Source: Pseudomonadota bacterium
Lineage (GTDB): Bacteria > Pseudomonadota > Gammaproteobacteria > Burkholderiales > Rhodocyclaceae
Length of the DNA: 64,000 nt
Direction: 5' to 3'
NCBI GenBank assembly: GCA_018241725.1
Contig: JAFEDI010000103.1
Coordinates: forward strand, 186,001 to 250,000
Part shown: positions 46,522-55,516 of the stretch, in pieces
How positions within the stretch are numbered: position 1 is the first letter of the stretch
How the letters are laid out: the number at the start of each line of letters is the position of its first letter
Program-made: the position numbers and the translations under genes
The notes under the pieces: generated by a model
Seen by the model: the letters and a program-made list of their open reading frames with translations, nothing else
The model's database searches: none
What the model was told of the DNA's origin: nothing

Positions 46522-47151
46522 TCAGGTCTCGGCCTTCTTGCGGCTGCTCTTGCGCGGCTCCGCTGGTGGGCGCTTGATGCGTCCGAGGCGGCGGCGGATC
46601 TCGTCGGAATCCATCCACAGGTCGCTGCCCTGCAGGATGTGGCTGATGTCCGCGGCGCTCAGGAAAGGCGTGCACAGTCGCGTGGTGACCTTCTCGAACC
46701 AGTTGCCGAGGGCATGCACCTCGGCCATCTGCTCGCTGCCCTTGCCGGCGAAACTGCTCGAATAGGTGTGGAACATCAGCTGGCAGTTGTCGTGGACGAT
46801 CAGCTCGTCGCCGGACAGGAAGATGAAGGCCGCCATCGAGTAGGCCCGCGCCTCCAGCACGGTGATCACGTGGGCTTCCGAGGCCAGCATGTTGTTGATG
46901 ATCTGCAGGCCGGTGTTGAAGTCTCCGCCCGGCGAGTTGATGTGCAGGTAGATCAGGTCGGTCTCGGCGGCGGTGCGCAGGGTGTAGAACAGCTCGGTAT
47001 AGAACTGGGGTTCCTGGATCTCGCCGCACAGGTAATAGGACACCTGGTGGATCGGTACGTGTCGCTCGTAGCGCACTAGTCCGCCGAAGGGCTCGAGTTC
47101 TTCTTCCGGTGGTGGTGCGGCATGGTTGCGGCTCGGTGTGGCGTGCAGCAT
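46522..47151 (-). CDS. ClpP-like serine protease
   Basis: A 209-residue protein with the ClpP/crotonase fold. NSPGGDFNTG (72-81) fits the oxyanion loop, Ser105 in ARAYSMAAFIFLSG is the nucleophile and His128 in LMFHTYS the catalytic His. It is clearly different from housekeeping ClpP, which has GQAASMGA and MIHQP. The ATG at 47151 follows GGAGG. Basic C-terminal tail (RKSSRKKAET). Stand-alone gene; whether it assembles with a Clp ATPase is unknown. Confidence 0.85.
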   Translation of the reverse strand: MLHATPSRNHAAPPPEEELEPFGGLVRYERHVPIHQVSYYLCGEIQEPQFYTELFYTLRTAAETDLIYLHINSPGGDFNTGLQIINNMLASEAHVITVLEARAYSMAAFIFLSGDELIVHDNCQLMFHTYSSSFAGKGSEQMAEVHALGNWFEKVTTRLCTPFLSAADISHILQGSDLWMDSDEIRRRLGRIKRPPAEPRKSSRKKAET

Positions 47152-47339
47152 GGCCTCGTCCTCCGTGTGGGAAGCATATGGGTGGAGTATGCGGTTGTGG
47201 CTCGTCGCCGACAACCGCCGGGATGTCGTGGTGTAGTCCCGTTGCCAAAATGGCCGGCGGCCGACCGGCATCCGGTCCTTGATGCGATAATTCCGCCTTT
47301 ACGTCTTTCCGGTGTCCGCCTGCGGACACCTGCCCGTGT

Positions 47340-48671
47340 ATGCATTTCTCCCTGCCGGATTTTTCTGCCTGTCGCGTGCTCGTTTGCGGCGACGTGATGC
47401 TCGACCGCTATTGGCATGGTGCAACCGCCCGTATTTCACCGGAAGCGCCGGTGCCGGTGGTGCAGGTGCGCAATGACGAGGCGCGGGCCGGCGGGGCTGG
47501 CAACGTGGCCCTCAACGCGGCGTCGTTGGGGGCGCAGGCGCGGGTCGTCGGCCTGATCGGCGACGACGAGGCCGGCCGGCTGCTGGAGTCCGGTCTGGTC
47601 GAGCGTGGTGTGCACTGCGCTTTCGAACGCCTGAGCGACGCGCCGACGATCACCAAGCTGCGCGTGATCTCCCGCCACCAGCAACTGATCCGGCTGGATT
47701 TCGAGGAGCGCTTCGACGACCGCCAGGCCGCACTGGTCGGTGTCGCCTTGGCCGCACAGCTCGAGCAGGCCGATGTGCTGGTGCTGTCCGACTACGCCAA
47801 GGGTACCCTGTCCGACGTGGCCGCGCTGATCGCCGCGGCCCGGGCGCGGGGCGTTCCGGTGGTGGTGGACCCGAAGGGCACCGACTTCTCGCGTTACCGC
47901 GGCGCCACCATCGTCAAGCCCAACCTGGCGGAATTCGAGGCGGTGGTCGGTCCCTGTCCGGACGACGCCACCTTGATCGCCCGGGGCGAAGCCCTGCGCG
48001 ACGAACTGGGCCTCGAAGCGCTGCTGGTGACCCGTGGCGAGCAGGGGGTGACGCTGCTGCAGAAGGGGCAGCCGGCCCATCACCAGCCCACGCGGGCACA
48101 GGAAGTGTTCGATGTGACTGGTGCCGGCGATACCGTGTCGGCGGTGCTGGGCTGTGGCATCGCCGCCGGCCTCGAGCTGCGCGATGCCACTGCGCTGGCC
48201 AATCTGGCCGCCGGTGTGGTGGTTGGCAAGCTGGGCACGGCCACCGCCAGCATCGACGAGCTTTACGAGGCGATGAACGCCCATGCACCGCTGGCCCGTG
48301 GCCTGCTGGCGGCCGACAAGGTGCTGGGCACTTGTCAGCGTGCCCAGGCTGCCGGCGAGCGGATTGCCGTGGTGCTGGGTCCCGTGGGGGTGCCCGGTGC
48401 GGACATGCTGGCCCAGCTGGAAATCGCCGGCAAGGGCGTGGATCGTCTGCTGGTCATCGAGCCGGCTACCGCCGTGGCCGGGGCGGCGGCAGTCCTGGCC
48501 GCCCTGCGGCCTGTAGACTGGGTCGTGCGCGCCGATGATGCAACCCGCAACAACCTGCTGGTCGCGCTGCGGCCTGACGTACTGTTCGGTCGCCCGGCAG
48601 CCCTCGCCATGCTGACCGACGAAACGCGTGCGGCAGCGGCCGATGTGCGCTCCCTGGCACTGCCGGACTGA
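47340..48671 (+). CDS. hldE: Heptose-7-phosphate kinase fused to a degenerate nucleotidyltransferase domain (HldE-like)
   Basis: Residues 1-320 are a ribokinase-type heptose kinase: GDVMLDRYWHGATARISPEAPVP, GGAGNVALN, and VTGAGDTVSAV (catalytic Asp264). It phosphorylates D-glycero-manno-heptose 7-phosphate for LPS core synthesis. Residues 325-443 line up with the second domain of HldE: GERIAVV for the first strand, GVDRLLVIEPATA for GDRLIVAVNSDAS, AAVLAALRPVDWVV and LLVALRPDVLF. The catalytic HxGH, however, reads V-P-G-A and a loop is deleted, so this domain should be inactive. A separate adenylyltransferase (HldE2/RfaE2) elsewhere is predicted. Confidence 0.92.
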   Translation: MHFSLPDFSACRVLVCGDVMLDRYWHGATARISPEAPVPVVQVRNDEARAGGAGNVALNAASLGAQARVVGLIGDDEAGRLLESGLVERGVHCAFERLSDAPTITKLRVISRHQQLIRLDFEERFDDRQAALVGVALAAQLEQADVLVLSDYAKGTLSDVAALIAAARARGVPVVVDPKGTDFSRYRGATIVKPNLAEFEAVVGPCPDDATLIARGEALRDELGLEALLVTRGEQGVTLLQKGQPAHHQPTRAQEVFDVTGAGDTVSAVLGCGIAAGLELRDATALANLAAGVVVGKLGTATASIDELYEAMNAHAPLARGLLAADKVLGTCQRAQAAGERIAVVLGPVGVPGADMLAQLEIAGKGVDRLLVIEPATAVAGAAAVLAALRPVDWVVRADDATRNNLLVALRPDVLFGRPAALAMLTDETRAAAADVRSLALPD

Positions 48672-48680
48672 GGCCCGGCC

Positions 48681-49343
48681 ATGGTGATGGACATTTCCAC
48701 GCGCTCGGGGCGCGTGCGCGCCTGGTTCGACATGCATCTTGTGGACCACGGGATGATCCGTGCCGTCTACAACAACTTTTACCACCTCGGTGGCGGCATG
48801 TACCGCTGCAGCCAGCCCAGCCCGGCGCAGCTCGCCAAGTACCAGCAGAAATACGGCATCCGCAGCGTGGTGAACCTGCGCGGCCCCCACGGCTACGGCT
48901 CCTACGCGCTGGAGAAGGAAGCCTGCGACCAGCTTGGCCTGGCGCTCCACGACGTCAAGCTGTACTCCCGCACCGCGCCTGAGGTGGAAGAGGTACATGC
49001 GATGGATGAGCTCTTCAAGAGCATGGAATTTCCGGCGCTGATGCACTGCAAGTCGGGTGCCGACCGGGCCGGGCTGGGGTCGGCGCTATACCGCATCCTG
49101 CATCTGGGGCATCGGGTCGAGGACGCGCTGGCCGAGCTCAACTGGCGCTATGGCCATTTCAAGGGTGCCAAGACCGGCATCCTGGATTTCTTCCTGGCCA
49201 GCTATGTGGCACGCAATGCGCGCAGCCCGATCGGCTTCCTGGAATGGGTGGATACCGAGTACGACCGCGATGTGCTGGAGGCCAGTTTCCACGAGGAGGG
49301 CTGGTCCAGCCTCATCGTGGACAAGGTATTGCACCGGGAATAG
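48681..49343 (+). CDS. Dual-specificity/tyrosine phosphatase-like protein
   Basis: A 220-residue protein with the cysteine phosphatase signature HCKSGADRAG (Cys123, Arg129) and a VVNLRG motif before it. An Asp acid is not obvious. It starts nine bases after hldE and so is probably co-expressed. Relatives act on lipids such as phosphatidylglycerophosphate, on sugars or on phosphotyrosine; the substrate is unknown. Soluble, with no signal peptide. Confidence 0.85.
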   Translation: MVMDISTRSGRVRAWFDMHLVDHGMIRAVYNNFYHLGGGMYRCSQPSPAQLAKYQQKYGIRSVVNLRGPHGYGSYALEKEACDQLGLALHDVKLYSRTAPEVEEVHAMDELFKSMEFPALMHCKSGADRAGLGSALYRILHLGHRVEDALAELNWRYGHFKGAKTGILDFFLASYVARNARSPIGFLEWVDTEYDRDVLEASFHEEGWSSLIVDKVLHRE

Positions 49344-49600
49344 ACTCGCCGCCGCGTCTGTGAGGGCGGAGATACCGAACATTTGATTACAGCTTGCTGG
49401 CCAATCCAGACGATTCCCCTACAGTGCTTTGCATCGCCCCATGGGATGCTGGTCAGGCTTCCGAAAGGACCGGTGGGTGAAACTGCTGCCGGCGTCGCCG
49501 TTTGGCCGGGTATCGGCAGTGACGGCATAACATAAACCTGCATCGCGATGGCTGGCCACGGACGCCGGCGCCGGTGCTGCAGCGGAAATCTCCTGAAGAC

Positions 49601-50623
49601 ATGGAATTACAGGTGCGTGGGGCGGATCCGAAGACCGCGGTGCTGATCCGCCACGTTGGCATTGGTGACCTGGTCTGGCATCTGCCCTATATCCGCGCGA
49701 TTGCGGCGGCAAGCCGCAACGGCAAGGTGTCGGTGATCGCGGCGCCCTCTACCCGGGCGAAGGATATCCTCGCCGCCGAGGACTGTATCGACGATGTGAT
49801 CCTCTACGATCGCAGGCCGCGTCGCACCGAGGGGCGCAAGGGGAGTCACCGGGGGTTTGCCGGCCTGCGCCGCTTTGCGCGGGAACTCGAGGCATACCGG
49901 TTCGAGCGGATCTTCCTGTTCTCCCGGCGCTACCACCACGCGATTCTCGCCTGGCTGGCCAAGATCCCGATGCGTATCGGTTTTGGCACCAATCTCCGTC
50001 AGCGTCTGTTCCTCAACCACCCGCCCTTCATTCCCAAATATCAGGGGCCCGGCGTCGGCATCTATGAAGAGGCCACCGCGTTGGTGATCGCCCATGGAAT
50101 CGTGTCGTCCGCCGTCGTGCCGCGCATGAAGGTGCCGGCGGCAGAACTGGCTTTCGGGCAGGATTTCGTCGCTGCCCTGCCGCGGCCGACCGTCTGTTTT
50201 GCCATCGGCACCTCGGAGAAGCACAAGCACTGGGGGGACGAGCGCTACGGTGCGCTGGCGGCGGAACTCATCGCACGGGGCTACGGGGTGGTCCTGCTGG
50301 GCGGGCCAAGCGAGGAGGACAGCGCCAGCCGCATCGTGGCAGGCGTTCCGGAGGCGCAGCGTGCAGCGATCCAGCCGTTCACCCGCGGCACCATCATGCA
50401 GACAGCCGGCATCCTGTGCGCGGCGGATGGCTGTATCGGCAACGATACCGGTGTGCTCAACATGGCGGCGGCCACCGGCAAGCCGGCCATCTGTCTGCTC
50501 GGCAAGCGCCCCCTGCTGCTGCACGATCCGGCGATCCTCTGCCTCAACCAGGCGCCGTTGGATCAGCTCGACGTGAAGGATGCGGTTGCGGCAGTGACGT
50601 CCGGCATATCGCCGGGCCGCTGA
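49601..50623 (+). CDS. Glycosyltransferase family 9 (heptosyltransferase-like)
   Basis: A 340-residue GT-B enzyme. RHVGIGDLVWHLPYIRAI is the family start, and AADGCIGNDTGVLNMAAATGKPAICL the nucleotide-sugar binding region. It differs from WaaC, which is encoded later in the cluster, so it may be a WaaF/WaaQ-type transferase adding a further heptose. The ATG at 49601 is preferred over a GTG nine codons earlier. 257 bp separate it from the phosphatase gene, with no recognisable element. Confidence 0.88.
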   Translation: MELQVRGADPKTAVLIRHVGIGDLVWHLPYIRAIAAASRNGKVSVIAAPSTRAKDILAAEDCIDDVILYDRRPRRTEGRKGSHRGFAGLRRFARELEAYRFERIFLFSRRYHHAILAWLAKIPMRIGFGTNLRQRLFLNHPPFIPKYQGPGVGIYEEATALVIAHGIVSSAVVPRMKVPAAELAFGQDFVAALPRPTVCFAIGTSEKHKHWGDERYGALAAELIARGYGVVLLGGPSEEDSASRIVAGVPEAQRAAIQPFTRGTIMQTAGILCAADGCIGNDTGVLNMAAATGKPAICLLGKRPLLLHDPAILCLNQAPLDQLDVKDAVAAVTSGISPGR

Positions 50624-50778
50624 TTGTGATGACATGTGGGACCGGCGAGCGCCGTCCGCACAATTGATGACAAAAACGAGTTTGACCCTGCGCGGTTCAA
50701 TGCGCAAGCTTCGGCCCACGCGCAGTTTACGCCCGCCCAGGGTGACGGACCTGCGCTGGACTCCGGGCCACTAGACGA

Positions 50779-52524
50779 ATGAACGATTCCTTCCAGCTCT
50801 ATCGCCGCCTGCTCGGTTCGATCCGGCCCTATTCGCGGGTGGTTGCCCTGTCCATCCTGGCAATGATCGCCGCCGCATCCCTGGAGCCAGTGCTGCCGGG
50901 CCTGCTCAAGCCGCTGGTGGACGAGAGCCTGATCAAGAAGAACCACGTTGCCCAGTGGCAGGTGCCGCTGTTCCTGATGCTGGCCTTCCTCGGCAAGGGC
51001 GTGGCCGAATACGTGGCCAGCGTGTCCAGCCAGTGGATCGCCAACCAGGCCATCACCGACTTGCGTCAGCAGGTCTTCCGCCACCAGATGCACCTGCCGA
51101 TCCCGGTGCACCAGGCCGAGACCGGTGGGCGCATGCTGTCGCGCATCCTCTACGACATCCCGCAGGTCGGCGCCGCGCTGTCCAACGCATGGATCATCGT
51201 TGTCCGTGACACCCTGATCATCATCGGCCTGACCGGTTACCTGATCTACACGGCCTGGGAGCTGACCCTGGTGATCGTTGCCATCGCACCGATCGTGGCC
51301 TGGCTGATCCGCGTCGCCAGCCGCAAGCTGCGCGGCTCCAACCAGGAGATGCAGGAGACCACCGGACGTATGACCGGGATGGTCGAGGAGACCCTCGGCG
51401 GCGTGCGCGAGATCAAGCTGTTCGGCACCCACGACCACGAGGACCGGCGCTTCGCCGAGGTGTCCGAGAAGCTGCGCAAGCAGACCATGCGCACCGTGCG
51501 GGTGTCGTCCGCCAACGTGCCGCTGGTGCAGGTGCTGGCCGCGGCGGCGGTGGCCACGGTGATCTGGACCGCATCGTCCCTGTCGGCCCAGGACAAGCTG
51601 AGCCCGGGCGAATTCGTGGCCTTTGTCACTGCGATGTCGATGCTCTTCGAGCCGATCCGCCGCCTGACCAACATCAACGCGACGATCCAGCGCGGCCTGG
51701 CCGGCGCCCAGAGCATTTTCGAGCTGCTCGACACGCCGCCGGAAGTGGACTGCGCTACCGGTACGCTGCCACGGGCCGTCGGTGAACTGCGCTTCGACGA
51801 CGTGAGCTTCGCTTATCCGGGCCAGACTGAGTCCGCCCTGCGGCACTTCAGTCTGGATGTGCATCCGGGCCAAACGGTGGCCATGGTCGGCGCTTCCGGC
51901 AGCGGCAAGACCACGTTGATCAATCTGATCGCTCGTTTTTACGAGCCCACTGCTGGCCGAGTCCTGCTCGACGGTGCGCCTCTCGACCGCCTGCCGCTGG
52001 CCCACCTGCGCGCCCAGCTCGGCTGGGTCGGCCAGCAGGTTGTGCTGTTCGACGACAGTATTGCCGCCAACATCGCCTACGGCCGTCCCGATGTGCCAGA
52101 GGCCGCCATCCTCGCCGCGGCTCGCGCCGCCCACGCGATGGAGTTCATCGACAAGCTGCCGGACGGCCTCGCCACCCGTGTCGGCGCCAACGGCAGCCAG
52201 CTGTCCGGCGGCCAGCGCCAGCGTATCGCGATCGCCCGTGCCTTCCTGCGCGATGCGCCGATCCTGCTGCTCGACGAAGCTACGTCGGCCCTGGACAACG
52301 AATCGGAACGGGCGGTGAAGGACGCTCTGGTCGAACTGCGCCGCAACCGTACGGTGATCGTCATCGCCCACCGCCTGTCCACCATCCGCGATGCCGACCG
52401 CATCGTCGTGATGGAGCGAGGGCGTATTGTCGAAGCCGGCACCCATGACGAACTGGTGACCCGCGGCGAGGCTTATGCCCGCCTGCTGGCCAGCGGCGAG
52501 CAGGTGACGGCGGACGCTGCCTGA
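50779..52524 (+). CDS. msbA: Lipid A export ABC transporter MsbA
   Basis: A 581-residue half-transporter. Six membrane helices fill about 1-320, followed by an ATPase with Walker A GASGSGKTT, signature LSGGQRQRIAIARAF, Walker B ILLLDEATSALD and the H-loop IAHRLST. MsbA flips lipid A-core across the inner membrane. It starts the next block of the LPS cluster, four bases before the following gene. Confidence 0.95.
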   Translation: MNDSFQLYRRLLGSIRPYSRVVALSILAMIAAASLEPVLPGLLKPLVDESLIKKNHVAQWQVPLFLMLAFLGKGVAEYVASVSSQWIANQAITDLRQQVFRHQMHLPIPVHQAETGGRMLSRILYDIPQVGAALSNAWIIVVRDTLIIIGLTGYLIYTAWELTLVIVAIAPIVAWLIRVASRKLRGSNQEMQETTGRMTGMVEETLGGVREIKLFGTHDHEDRRFAEVSEKLRKQTMRTVRVSSANVPLVQVLAAAAVATVIWTASSLSAQDKLSPGEFVAFVTAMSMLFEPIRRLTNINATIQRGLAGAQSIFELLDTPPEVDCATGTLPRAVGELRFDDVSFAYPGQTESALRHFSLDVHPGQTVAMVGASGSGKTTLINLIARFYEPTAGRVLLDGAPLDRLPLAHLRAQLGWVGQQVVLFDDSIAANIAYGRPDVPEAAILAAARAAHAMEFIDKLPDGLATRVGANGSQLSGGQRQRIAIARAFLRDAPILLLDEATSALDNESERAVKDALVELRRNRTVIVIAHRLSTIRDADRIVVMERGRIVEAGTHDELVTRGEAYARLLASGEQVTADAA

Positions 52525-52528
52525 TACG

Positions 52529-53560
52529 ATGAAGAGCCGGGTTGCCCTCTACTTCGTCGCGTCGCCGCTGCAATATCTGGCTGCGCGGCGCATCGCCGAG
52601 GCCCACGAGGCCGGGGCGCGTCAGGTGCTGGTCTGGTACAAGCCGGGCATGACGCCGGTGGTGCGGATCGACGACTGGGATGCGGCGAGCTACATGCCGT
52701 GGCCGCGCCGCGAACCCTTACCCGGCCCCTTTGGCCGCCTGCGCAGGTTGCGCGCCAATATCCGGCTGGTGGCCGGGCTGGTTGGCCGCTGCGACAGCCT
52801 GCACATCCACAGCGCGGTGTTCGACACCGAGGCGATCAACTACTTCCTGCGCGCGCTGCCCAGGCTGTGTGGCTGCACGGAGATGAAGGCGCGCATCCTG
52901 CCAGACGGCATCATCAGCATCCGCCGCTACCCGCTCGCCGGGCTCCGGCGCCTGTTTCAGCATGTCCGCAAGCTGCGCCGTCTGGTGGCTCCCGAGCTGG
53001 ATTACTGGTGCTTTGCGGGGGACCGTATCGGTTCCGATGCCGGATTCTGCGACCGTATCTACGTGCTTCCAGGCTTGCCCCACGAATATCCGGCAGACAA
53101 GACCGTCGTGTTGCCGCCGCTCGTCACGCCGGCCATCCATGGGGCTCCGGCAGGAGAAGGGCCGCGTCGCGCACTGGTGATCGGTCAGCCTCTGGTCGGG
53201 GCAGGCTTGATGAAGCCCGCCGACCGGGATGCGGTGAGCGCCGAGATCCATGCCTGGCTGGCCGCAGAAGGTATCCGGCAGATCTTCTACAAAGGCCATC
53301 CGAAGGATCCATCGCTGGAGCTCAACGACCCGGACTATGCTGTGGTGACCCTTGATGAGCCCCTCGAAATGCATCTGGCCTGTAATACCTACGATGCTGT
53401 GCTCGGTGTGCGTTCTACGGCGTTGCTGTTTGCGCGCCAGACCAGCCCCGCCGAAACCCGCGTGATCGCCTTCGGCTGGGACCGGGTCCGGTTCAAGTCC
53501 GACGCCGAACGGCGCGACATGCAGGCCGCCTTCGCGGTCTGTGGGGTCGAGCTACGATGA
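52529..53560 (+). CDS. Putative sialyltransferase-like glycosyltransferase (GT52/polysialyltransferase superfamily)
   Basis: A 343-residue soluble protein. YFVASPLQYLAARRIAEAH opens a Rossmann-like fold, and FYKGHPKDPS near residue 250 resembles the K-x-H-P motif of LPS and capsule sialyltransferases; TYDAVLGVRSTALLF follows. I infer membership of this superfamily from these motifs, without certainty about donor sugar. No sialic acid synthesis genes are in the window. Its stop overlaps the ligase start by four bases. Confidence 0.55.
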   Translation: MKSRVALYFVASPLQYLAARRIAEAHEAGARQVLVWYKPGMTPVVRIDDWDAASYMPWPRREPLPGPFGRLRRLRANIRLVAGLVGRCDSLHIHSAVFDTEAINYFLRALPRLCGCTEMKARILPDGIISIRRYPLAGLRRLFQHVRKLRRLVAPELDYWCFAGDRIGSDAGFCDRIYVLPGLPHEYPADKTVVLPPLVTPAIHGAPAGEGPRRALVIGQPLVGAGLMKPADRDAVSAEIHAWLAAEGIRQIFYKGHPKDPSLELNDPDYAVVTLDEPLEMHLACNTYDAVLGVRSTALLFARQTSPAETRVIAFGWDRVRFKSDAERRDMQAAFAVCGVELR

Positions 53561-54798
53561 CGGTAGCGCCGCTGGCCGCACTGCGTTCCCGCATCCCGCG
53601 CATCAACGAAGCGTTGTTTGCCGCCAGCTTCTTCTTCCTGCCCGGCCACGTGGCGCCGGTCTATACCCTGAGCGCGATAATGCTGGTGCTGTCCGTGCTG
53701 GAAGGGCGTTTCCGCGAGAAATGGGCCCTGTTGCGCAGCGACAGCCTGTTCTGGATCTTCCAGGCCTTCTTCTGGCTGTTTCCGCTGGCCCTGCTGTGGA
53801 CCGAGGATATGGCCGAAGGGCGGCGCATGGTCGGGCGCTACACCTTCTTCCTGCTGTCCCCGCTGTACCTGACCATCGCCCGCCGGGAGCTGCTGGCGCG
53901 CTGCATCGCCGCCTTTCTGGCCGGCTGTCTGCTGGCCGAGGGCCTGGCCTACTACAACTGGCTGCAGATGCACGTCTTCCCGGCCTGGCCGGCCGGTTTG
54001 CGGGTCGCCAAGGATCCCGCGGACACGGCGCCCTTCGTCGACCACATCTTGTATGCGCCTATTCTGGCCTGGGCCGCCTACCTCGCCGCACGGGCCAGCC
54101 TGTCGGGTCCACTGGTGCGGCGCCTGGGGTATGCGCTGCTGACCGCGTTGAGCGCCGGCAACCTGCTGTTTTCCGGTGGCCGCGCGGGGCAACTGGTGTT
54201 CCTGGTGCTGCTGGCGGTGCTGGTCTTCCAGCGCTTCGCGCGGCGGCCGCTGCTCGCCGGCCTGCTGTCAGCCGCGCTGGTGTCAGCACTGCTGGCCGGC
54301 GCCTATGCCGGCAATGACTATTTCCGTAGCCGGGTGGACATGGCCGTCGATGAGATCACCCATTACGAGGACTCGGTGAATACCTCGGCCGCCCTGCGTC
54401 TGACCTTCCTGATGAACTCGGCGCGCCTGTTCGCCGAGCATCCGTTGGTTGGTGTCGGCAGTGGCGACTACACGCGGGAATACGCCAAGCTCCACGAACG
54501 CTATTCCGCAGGCTGGCTGACCACCGACAATCCTCACAATCAGTACCTTTTCGTGCTCACCACTACTGGCCTGCTCGGTGGTGCCGTCCTCTTTGCTGTG
54601 TACTTCCCGCCGCTGCTGTGGCGTGGTCGGTGTGACGACGTGGCGCCGTTGCGTACTGCGCTGGTGGTCTTCATCTGCACCAGCAGCCTGTTCGAAGATT
54701 ACCTGTGGCGCTCCAACACCTCGCTGCTGTTCGTGCTCTTCGCGGTGCTGCTGCTCGGTGCACGCAGCCGGGATATGCAGTCGTCGGTGCTGCGATGA
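53557..54798 (+). CDS. waaL: O-antigen ligase (WaaL/Wzy_C family)
   Basis: A 413-residue polytopic protein with about twelve helices. The signature region PHNQYLFVLTTTGLLGG lies near residue 330, after a large periplasmic loop, and FSGGRAGQLVFLVLLAVLVF holds a conserved Arg. WaaL attaches O-antigen to lipid A-core in the periplasm. O-antigen polymerases share the fold, so either is possible; the core-synthesis context favours a ligase. Confidence 0.85.
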   Translation: MTVAPLAALRSRIPRINEALFAASFFFLPGHVAPVYTLSAIMLVLSVLEGRFREKWALLRSDSLFWIFQAFFWLFPLALLWTEDMAEGRRMVGRYTFFLLSPLYLTIARRELLARCIAAFLAGCLLAEGLAYYNWLQMHVFPAWPAGLRVAKDPADTAPFVDHILYAPILAWAAYLAARASLSGPLVRRLGYALLTALSAGNLLFSGGRAGQLVFLVLLAVLVFQRFARRPLLAGLLSAALVSALLAGAYAGNDYFRSRVDMAVDEITHYEDSVNTSAALRLTFLMNSARLFAEHPLVGVGSGDYTREYAKLHERYSAGWLTTDNPHNQYLFVLTTTGLLGGAVLFAVYFPPLLWRGRCDDVAPLRTALVVFICTSSLFEDYLWRSNTSLLFVLFAVLLLGARSRDMQSSVLR

Positions 54799-55511
54799 AG
54801 ATCTTCGTCCTCAACCTGGAGCGTGCGGTCGAGCGCCGTGCGCTGATGCAGCAGCGCCTGGCCGAGCTGGGGTTGGAGGCCGAGTTTCTACCGGCGATCG
54901 ATGGCGCCCGCGTCGACCGTGGCAGCCTGCCGGCCGGTGCGGAGCAGCGCCTCAGCAATGGCGAGCTGGGTTGCTATCTGTCCCACAGGCGCAGCTGGGA
55001 GATCGTCGTCGAACGGGGGCTGGCCCTTGCGGTGGTGCTCGAGGACGACGTGGTGCTGAGCCCCGAGCTGCCGCGGGTGATCGCCGGGATTGCCGGCCTC
55101 GACCTGCCCTACGACCTGGTTCGTCTGTCCTCCCTCGGCCCGGTGCGCGGCATCCCGGTGGCCGGTCTGGAGGATGGTCGGCGGCTGATCCTGCCCAACA
55201 AGAATCCCAGCGGAGCCCAGGGTTACCTCGTCAGCCAGGCCGGTGCCCGGCGCCTGCTGGCGCGGCTGGCGGTGCCGCAGCGGCCGGTGGACGACGAGTT
55301 CGATCTCTACTGGAAGCACGACCTGTGCATTCCGGTGGTGTTTCCCTGCGTGGTCGAGGAAGATGGGGGCCTTGCCAGCACCATCGGCGCACGCATGGAC
55401 GGCCACCCGCGCAAGACCATCGGCCGCCACCTGGCGCGGGTGATCGAGGCGAAGCGCCGCAAGCTCGCGGTGTTCCTGCTGGCCCGCCGGTTCCGCCAGG
55501 CCGCCCACTGA
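54795..55511 (+). CDS. Glycosyltransferase family 25 (LPS)
   Basis: A 238-residue GT-A enzyme. IFVLNLERAVERRALMQQRL, SNGELGCYLSHRRSWEIVVE and VVLEDDVVLSPEL (with the acidic E-D-D metal site) are diagnostic of family 25, whose members add galactose or other sugars to LPS. It overlaps waaL by four bases. Confidence 0.92.
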   Translation: MKIFVLNLERAVERRALMQQRLAELGLEAEFLPAIDGARVDRGSLPAGAEQRLSNGELGCYLSHRRSWEIVVERGLALAVVLEDDVVLSPELPRVIAGIAGLDLPYDLVRLSSLGPVRGIPVAGLEDGRRLILPNKNPSGAQGYLVSQAGARRLLARLAVPQRPVDDEFDLYWKHDLCIPVVFPCVVEEDGGLASTIGARMDGHPRKTIGRHLARVIEAKRRKLAVFLLARRFRQAAH

Positions 55512-55516
55512 CGACG

